DNA from: Clitopilus passeckerianus
Lineage: Eukaryota > Basidiomycota > Agaricomycetes > Agaricales > Entolomataceae
Assembly (NCBI GenBank): GCA_944990035.1
Contig: CALYLX010000061.1
Coordinates: 124,001-188,000, forward strand
Direction: 5' to 3'
DNA length: 64,000 bases
The notes below the pieces were generated by a model. The model was not told where the DNA came from. It saw only the letters and a list, made by a program, of their open reading frames with translations, and did not search any database. Positions 59,051 to 64,000 of this stretch are shown in pieces (within the stretch, counting starts at the first letter, position 1; each line of letters starts with the position of its first letter). The position numbers and the translations under genes are program-made.

Positions 59051-59994
59051 TTAGATCAAGAGAGCGAGAATGGCACATGCCAATCCAGCTGTCACCTTCC
59101 ATCCGGTGGCCTGGAAAGGCGAGGCAGCGTTGGAGGGTGTGGTGGTTGGAGCAGTGGTACCAGATGAAGTTCCAAAAGTTGACGATGGGACGGGGGAGGT
59201 GGCAGTCGGAACGTTGGACATGTCGCTGGTGGACGAAGCTGGAACGTCAGTTGTCGCGGTATCAGTATTGGTTGGTTGTGATGAGCCGCCGGTGATGCTA
59301 GAACCAGTGATGGGAATGGGCGTTGAGATGAGAGAAGTCAGCGAGGTCGCCTTTCCGCCGCCTTGAGTGGTAGTGCCAGCATTAGCGCCCGTCGTGATTT
59401 TGGTGATCGCGAATGCGGGGCTGGCGTTACCGGAATCTCCGAAGACTGATGAAGGGATAGGTCCGTTCAGTACACCACAGGGATGGAGAGAATGCAATCA
59501 GGTACTCACGAACGACGATATAGTCCTCCCTAGGTGCTACGTCGGGGACTGTCACCTGGATCTTGCCCACTCGGAGCTTGAAGTTCTGCGCCAGGGGGTG
59601 GTCTAGGGAAGGGCGGGTGAAGATAAGCACTTGGTTCTAAGCACGCTGCTTTGCATGGTCAGCAAAGCGAGCTAGGGAGGACTGCGTACCAATGTCCAGA
59701 TTAAGGCTTCCGTCTGATCCTAGATGCCCTAAGACGACCTTTCCGTTGGGATTCGTGAGTTCCGAGTCCGGAGGGATGTCATCGGTCTCCCTTCAAGGTC
59801 TCAATTAATGAACGGGTGTAGGCGAAGTAGTCTAGTACTTACCAGGTCACGGATTGCTTGGTGCCGACCGGCCATACGCTGTTTTCATTCGGGCTCGTTA
59901 TGTGAGGCGAGAAGACCGAACGAAGACCGAGAGGTGAAGCGTGGACAAGAGAAACCAGGAATGATATGCATAAGAACGTGAATGCAAACATCAT
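59051..59994 (-). CDS. KRE9/KNH-like GPI-anchored surface protein (copy 3)
   Basis: Four exons on the minus strand (59843-59994, 59690-59790, 59510-59602, 59051-59445) give 246 residues. A signal peptide (MMFAFTFLCISFLVSLVHA) precedes the KRE9-like domain: PHITSPNENSVWPVGTKQSV, GKVVLGHLG, HPLAQNFKLRVGKIQVTVP, EDYIVVLFGDSGNASPAFAI. About 110 residues of Ser/Thr/Gly-rich spacer follow, probably heavily O-glycosylated. The C-terminus is hydrophobic (VTAGLACAILALLI) after a small-residue stretch, a classic GPI-attachment signal. This copy is therefore likely fixed to the membrane or wall, unlike the other three. It lies head to tail with copy 4, about 470 bases away, suggesting local duplication. 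Confidence 0.9.
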
Positions 59995-60464
59995 GAAGGT
60001 CTTCGTAGGCTTCGGGGACGTCGAACCTAGGTGAAAAGGGCGAAACCGTCAAGGAAAGGACATCCAGGAAGCCAGCGATGTTTAAGTAGCTGGTCGGCTG
60101 AGCTGCCATCACATGATGACCGCCAATAGGGATTGATGGGGAGGGGCAAGAACGCATGGACGCGGCTTATTTATTCCTATGCGGAGCATTCGAAGAATTC
60201 AATTCGACAGATACGATGAGACGTGGCACAAGGCCACTGTCAAATTACTTGGGAATAAGATAGAGGTAAGATCACTACGTATGATACATGTCGACAACAG
60301 AGTTTTGTACAGCAAAGTCCATGAATTGCATCGAAAATTAAATGTCCGGTTTGAAGATGAACGAAGTCCTTGATGGTACAGAATGATAGTCCGTGCGATG
60401 GGTCGTTACGGTTGTCACCATGGGCGATCGCATGATTGCGACAAGTCAGCAGAGGTACCCGCGC
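59995..60464. other. Spacer between KRE9-like copies 3 and 4
   Basis: Promoter of copy 3 and 3' flank of copy 4. A short open frame at 60179-60373 (+) has no domain. Confidence 0.35.
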
Positions 60465-61016
60465 TTATTTGGTGATTGTAAACCTCTTGGAGTTGTTTCC
60501 GGAGTCACCGAAGACTGTCAAGGAAGATTAGGAAATTGCTTTAATTGATTAGCTGTCGATCCGGAAACTTACCAACTACAGAATAGTCGTCACCCGGAAC
60601 GGTATCAGCGGGAATGTGAACCTCAATGCGTCCCAAGAGGATGTCGAAACCAGAGGCCAGAGGGTGGTCTAGATTGCACACTAAGTTCAAACTGTCAAGA
60701 GGGACATATACTGTTTACTCACCGAGTCCAATGAGATAATCTCCTTTGGCAAGAACAACCTGGCCAACCTTGTTGGTGATTTGAGCGGGAGGATGCGAAA
60801 CATCCCTTTACAAAACTATTCAGACGTCATACAGTTGTCGTTGGCGAGATTTACATACCAGGTGACATTGTGATGTGATCCAGCTTTCCAAACGGTGCCT
60901 TCACGAGGATAGAGAACTGGCGGCACGAAAACATCGCGCACATTCAAAGGCGCAGATGCTACGAGAGCGAAGAATGCAAAAACGGTGACGAGGAAAGTCG
61001 TTACGAAAGACATCAT
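60465..61016 (-). CDS. KRE9/KNH-like small secreted protein (copy 4)
   Basis: Four exons on the minus strand, the first 60859-61016 and the last about 50 nt ending at 60465, give 128 residues. A signal peptide (FVTTFLVTVFAFFALVASAP) is followed by PPVLYPREGTVWKAGSHHNV, GQVVLAKGDYLIGLD, HPLASGFDILLGRIEVHIP, GDDYSVVVFGDSGNNSKRF and the terminal ITK. It is the shortest copy and stops directly after the domain, so it is probably a free secreted protein. Intron positions are the same as in copies 2 and 3. The start could be either of two adjacent ATGs (61016 or 61013). A TATA box lies about 130 bases upstream. Confidence 0.88.
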
Positions 61017-62814
61017 ATTTTTAGACGTAGAAAAAGGCTTTCAGAAAGATATTTGTGTTGTGTTCGTTAAGTTTCGTTAAGAAAGTCGCTTGTGGGTTCG
61101 TTGAAGAGGAAATAGCCTGAGAGACTGAGGGTCTTGTCAGGGCTTTTATATCTTCCTCCGGATCCACCACCACCGCCTCTTCGGTTCAGGCGGCGATATC
61201 CGCATCAATTATGATGGCACAGCTTCGGCTAACCCGACACCCAGCAATTGAAAATAGTCATGTTGACTTGGTCAGATGTCCTTTTCTTCCTCCAGATGCT
61301 ATGGAAGTTCTTCGTTCCTTCCGTTGCTCTCGCAAAAGACTCGCTGAACTGTTTGCTGAAGCTCTACAAGGTTTATCGTAGAGATCTAATTTGACAGGCT
61401 TCTATCTTCACTTACACCCGAGTCTCCCTCGTGATCAATACTATAGGCGAAAACAGGCGCCCTTGGCCTCTGTCGTCACCACCATTCCCCGTTATTATTG
61501 GCTCCACGACATACTGGCATGAAATTCTAGCACATTATCGCCGTGGCTTCGAAACACGCTTCAGGCCCGGTATACTCTGGCCTACGTCCTTGAGGCGATA
61601 ATTTGGCTTCGATCGTCTCATTCCGCACTGGGCTCGCCGTTGGAACCGCCTCCCAGGGGGCAATAGTAAGCCCGCAGCCTATGCATATTGGCGGAAGGCG
61701 GATAGTATAACCCGGAAGAATGACTGTGCATGGCGGTCGCCCAACTAAGTTATTGTGCCATGACTACATTTCTTACGAGTACGCCCTGGGCGTGGCACGG
61801 TGTTCGTTGCCCATGACGTACAATCACACGGTATTGCTGCCTGCTGCAGCCTTGCCTACGCTTCGCCCTGTTCATTGCCCTTCGCAAGTTCTGCGTTCAC
61901 GGCGCTTTCGAAGCCCGTAACAGACACGCCACAGGCGTCACCTCACGCCGACCCTTGGCCCAGCCGATCGTTTATGAATTGCATTCGCATCAGAAACTCG
62001 CTAGATGGCAGAAGGACTGAAGAACCTTTGTATGTTTTAGCCTGATTGCTTGGACAGGTATTTGAAAGTGATTCGTATCGAGGTCAGCACACAATCACAT
62101 CTCCTTTATCAGAGGTTGCTAATCGTGCAATAGGACCCAGGTTGGCACTTGTTTTTTGTGTAGACAGAAGACGTGTTGAGAACGGAATGATTTTTAAAGG
62201 TCACACATCCGCCTATCGATCTTCGCCCGGTTCCCATAAGGAGAATGAGACTATCGTACCATGTACGAGTACTTTCTGTGTAACAATGACGTTTGAAATA
62301 CGACTCGGAGGCCGCTGTCGTTCACGCACGCTTTCCGACGCCTCTATCTGGAGGGTTTGATACAGATACCGACCTTCCCATCGATCCCTTACCTGGCTGT
62401 ACTTATGAGCCCTGGCATACGATGGTCGCTTGTAGAGAGCTTCAGGCGAAAGATTGCCGGCTCCCCTGATATTCAGGTCAATGCCTCTTTTTCTGGTTAG
62501 TCTATCCTTTGCTCAGAATCACAATCGGGGAGGTGTGCCCTTCTTGAGAATCTCGACAGGTGAACTGATGGGTTCTATTCTTAGACTCGCCTTGCGTGCA
62601 CTCCATCTACATGTATATGTATACGCTTAAAGAAAGCCAAGGAAGGGCTATCATCTGACTATGCCTCCTATCCGCTTGAAGAGCGATAACATCAATGGGG
62701 CGTGGATGTAAGTCAATCTAACTGAGCGGCTCTTGCCAGCACATGATATACGTATATATGGACTAGCAAATCCCATACTGTTTTCCACGCCAGCATTCTT
62801 GTTCTCCAACGACC
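61017..62814. other. Gene-free divergent region
   Basis: About 1.8 kb between KRE9-like copy 4 (-) and the permease (+). No coding feature is supported. Open frames at 61720-62360 (+) are domain-free and overlap. Confidence 0.35.
61143..61150 (-). promoter_or_regulatory. TATA box of KRE9-like copy 4
   Basis: TATAAAAG on the minus strand, about 127-134 bases before the ATG at 61016. Confidence 0.55.
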
Positions 62815-64000
62815 ATGGGCCCGCAAGAGAAGACAAGAGGCTTGAAGTCTGCTGTTACCCATGATGACCAGGCGAATGCGAGGTTGAATGAGCTGGGTTA
62901 TAAGGTTGAGTTTCGGCGGGAGATGTGTACGTTCATTCATATAAACTTCCAAATACACGAAAGGCCGATCGATAGAGTAGCGTTTCTTGGGGTGGTATGC
63001 ATGAGCTTTACGGCCATCGGGATTCTTACGGGTATTGTTGACTCTTGTGCCATTGAGAGGAACCAGAACTCATTGAGCCTATGATGTAGGGATGTCCTCA
63101 GCATACCAAACTGGATTGTTCTCTGGAGGGCCGGTCGGCTTGTTCTGGGGATGGAATATTGTATCCATTTTCATGCTTCTGATCGCGTTATCTCTTGCAG
63201 AAATCTGTTCTGCCTTGTGAGTTCTCTGCTTTTGGCTGTAATCTGTCAAGCTAATCGACCATTGTAGCCCGACGATGGGAGGCTTATACTTCTGGGTGTG
63301 CAGGTTGAAACCTGACGTTCCTGCCCTAGGATTCTTTACGGGATGGATATATTCATTCGCTATGGTAAGAACCGCTTTGTTTTACGTGGTAAGGCTGACT
63401 GAACTTCCATAGGTATTCACTGGAACTTCAGGGTGCGAATCGGTTATGAACGTAATTCAGTCCAACTGAGCTCATCACCTAACTTTCATCTCACCAGGAA
63501 TCTAAGTACGGCACTCTACCTAGCGTCTCTGATAGAGGTTTCTACTGGGAAAACGTTGACCCGGCTTGAGATAGCGGCCATGGCATGGGCTGTCAATATA
63601 TTTAGGTTCGCATTCTCCAGTTGATTCACACTATAAAGCTTGATTGTCCATTTTTAAAGCGGTATGGTCAATACGGTCGGAACGAGAGCTGTATCAGGCG
63701 TGTCGACCTTCAACCTTTGGTGGACTCTGGGGGGGACATTCGTCCTCGTTATCACTCTGCTTGTCAAGGCACCGCACAGGAACTCGGCAGAATTTGTGTT
63801 CACTGATTTCGAGAAGTGAATTTGTCGGTGGTAGACTCTTCCGATCATTTATTAATTGATGAATAGCTTTACGGGTTGGGGTAACAAGGGCTTTGTGTTC
63901 CTTCTGGGACTTCTTCAAGCTGCCTACACCCTTGAAGGATGCGAAACGGCGGCCCAGGTCGCTGAAGAGGTAAGGGCTTTCACCGTTAATTCACACTCCA
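62815..64000 (+). CDS. APC-superfamily amino-acid/GABA/choline-type permease, 5' part (cut by window end)
   Basis: The gene starts at ATG 62815 and runs off the window. Exons read: ARLNELGYKVEFRREM; FLGVVCMSFTAIGILTGM (after a donor GTACGT at 62926); SSAYQTGLFSGGPVGLFWGW and IFMLLIALSLAEICSA; PTMGGLYFWVCRLKP and LGFFTGWIYSFAM; VFTGTSG; NLSTALYLASLIEVSTGKTL; VNTVGTRAVSGVSTFNLWW and GTFVLVITLLVKAPHRNSAE; GFVFLLGLLQAAYTLEGCE. The wording, including GGP, AE-x3-A-P-GG and LxxAYTLxGxE, is that of fungal UGA4/HNM1-type permeases, which import GABA, choline or amino acids at the plasma membrane or vacuole. About two thirds of the protein is outside. The final bases (GAGGTAAGG) start another intron. 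Confidence 0.88.

Noticed and set aside
61720..62360. Two overlapping plus-strand frames upstream of the permease
   Set aside because: No domains, overlapping each other in different frames, and no splice link to the permease.

Overview
The window is nuclear DNA of a filamentous fungus, most likely a basidiomycete of the mushroom class (Agaricomycetes). The signs are densely split genes with GT-AG introns of about 45-65 bases, a CsbD/Hmp1-type stress protein, tandem Zn2Cys6 regulators, a NACHT-ankyrin STAND protein, several KRE9/KNH-like secreted proteins, and BZZ1, GGC1 and CAF1 orthologues. Exon limits below were worked out by reading frame, splice consensus and protein-family similarity; no transcripts were available.

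Layout. 1-8 kb: an F-box-like protein (+), the small Hmp1/CsbD protein (+) behind a promoter with CRE palindromes, a gene-poor stretch with tRNA-like relics, and an EBP-type sterol isomerase (-). 9.8-17.4 kb: two tandem, homologous Zn2Cys6 transcription factors (+). 18-19.5 kb: the CAF1/POP2 deadenylase subunit (+), apparently lacking the usual catalytic histidine. 20.6-24.2 kb: a NACHT-ankyrin gene with two reading-frame breaks. 25.5-29.1 kb: a thiamine-diphosphate enzyme (+) facing a short-chain dehydrogenase (-). 30.4-32.6 kb: an unrecognised membrane protein (+). 33.8-37 kb: a KRE9-like secreted protein (+), the mitochondrial GTP/GDP carrier GGC1 (+) and a DUF427 protein (-). 38.8-42.2 kb: an auxin-efflux-carrier-family transporter (+), a degenerate minisatellite and a second KRE9-like gene (-). 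43.2-49.2 kb: a RIF1 N-domain protein (+) and a cyclopropane-fatty-acid-synthase-like methyltransferase (-) that seems to need a one-nucleotide exon. 49.2-52.5 kb: no recognisable gene. 52.5-55.6 kb: BZZ1, an F-BAR/C1/SH3 protein in 22 exons (-). 57.7-61 kb: a secreted RlpA/expansin-like protein (+) and two more KRE9-like genes (-). 62.8-64 kb: the 5' part of an APC-superfamily permease, cut by the window edge.

This is not an operon-like locus and I saw no secondary-metabolite cluster. Shared themes are the fungal surface (four KRE9-like proteins and the expansin-like protein), lipid and membrane work (EBP, CFA synthase, BZZ1, transporters) and nuclear control (CAF1, RIF1, two Zn2Cys6 factors). 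The most unusual signals are in gene structure: a predicted 1-nt exon and 7-, 12- and 14-nt exons.
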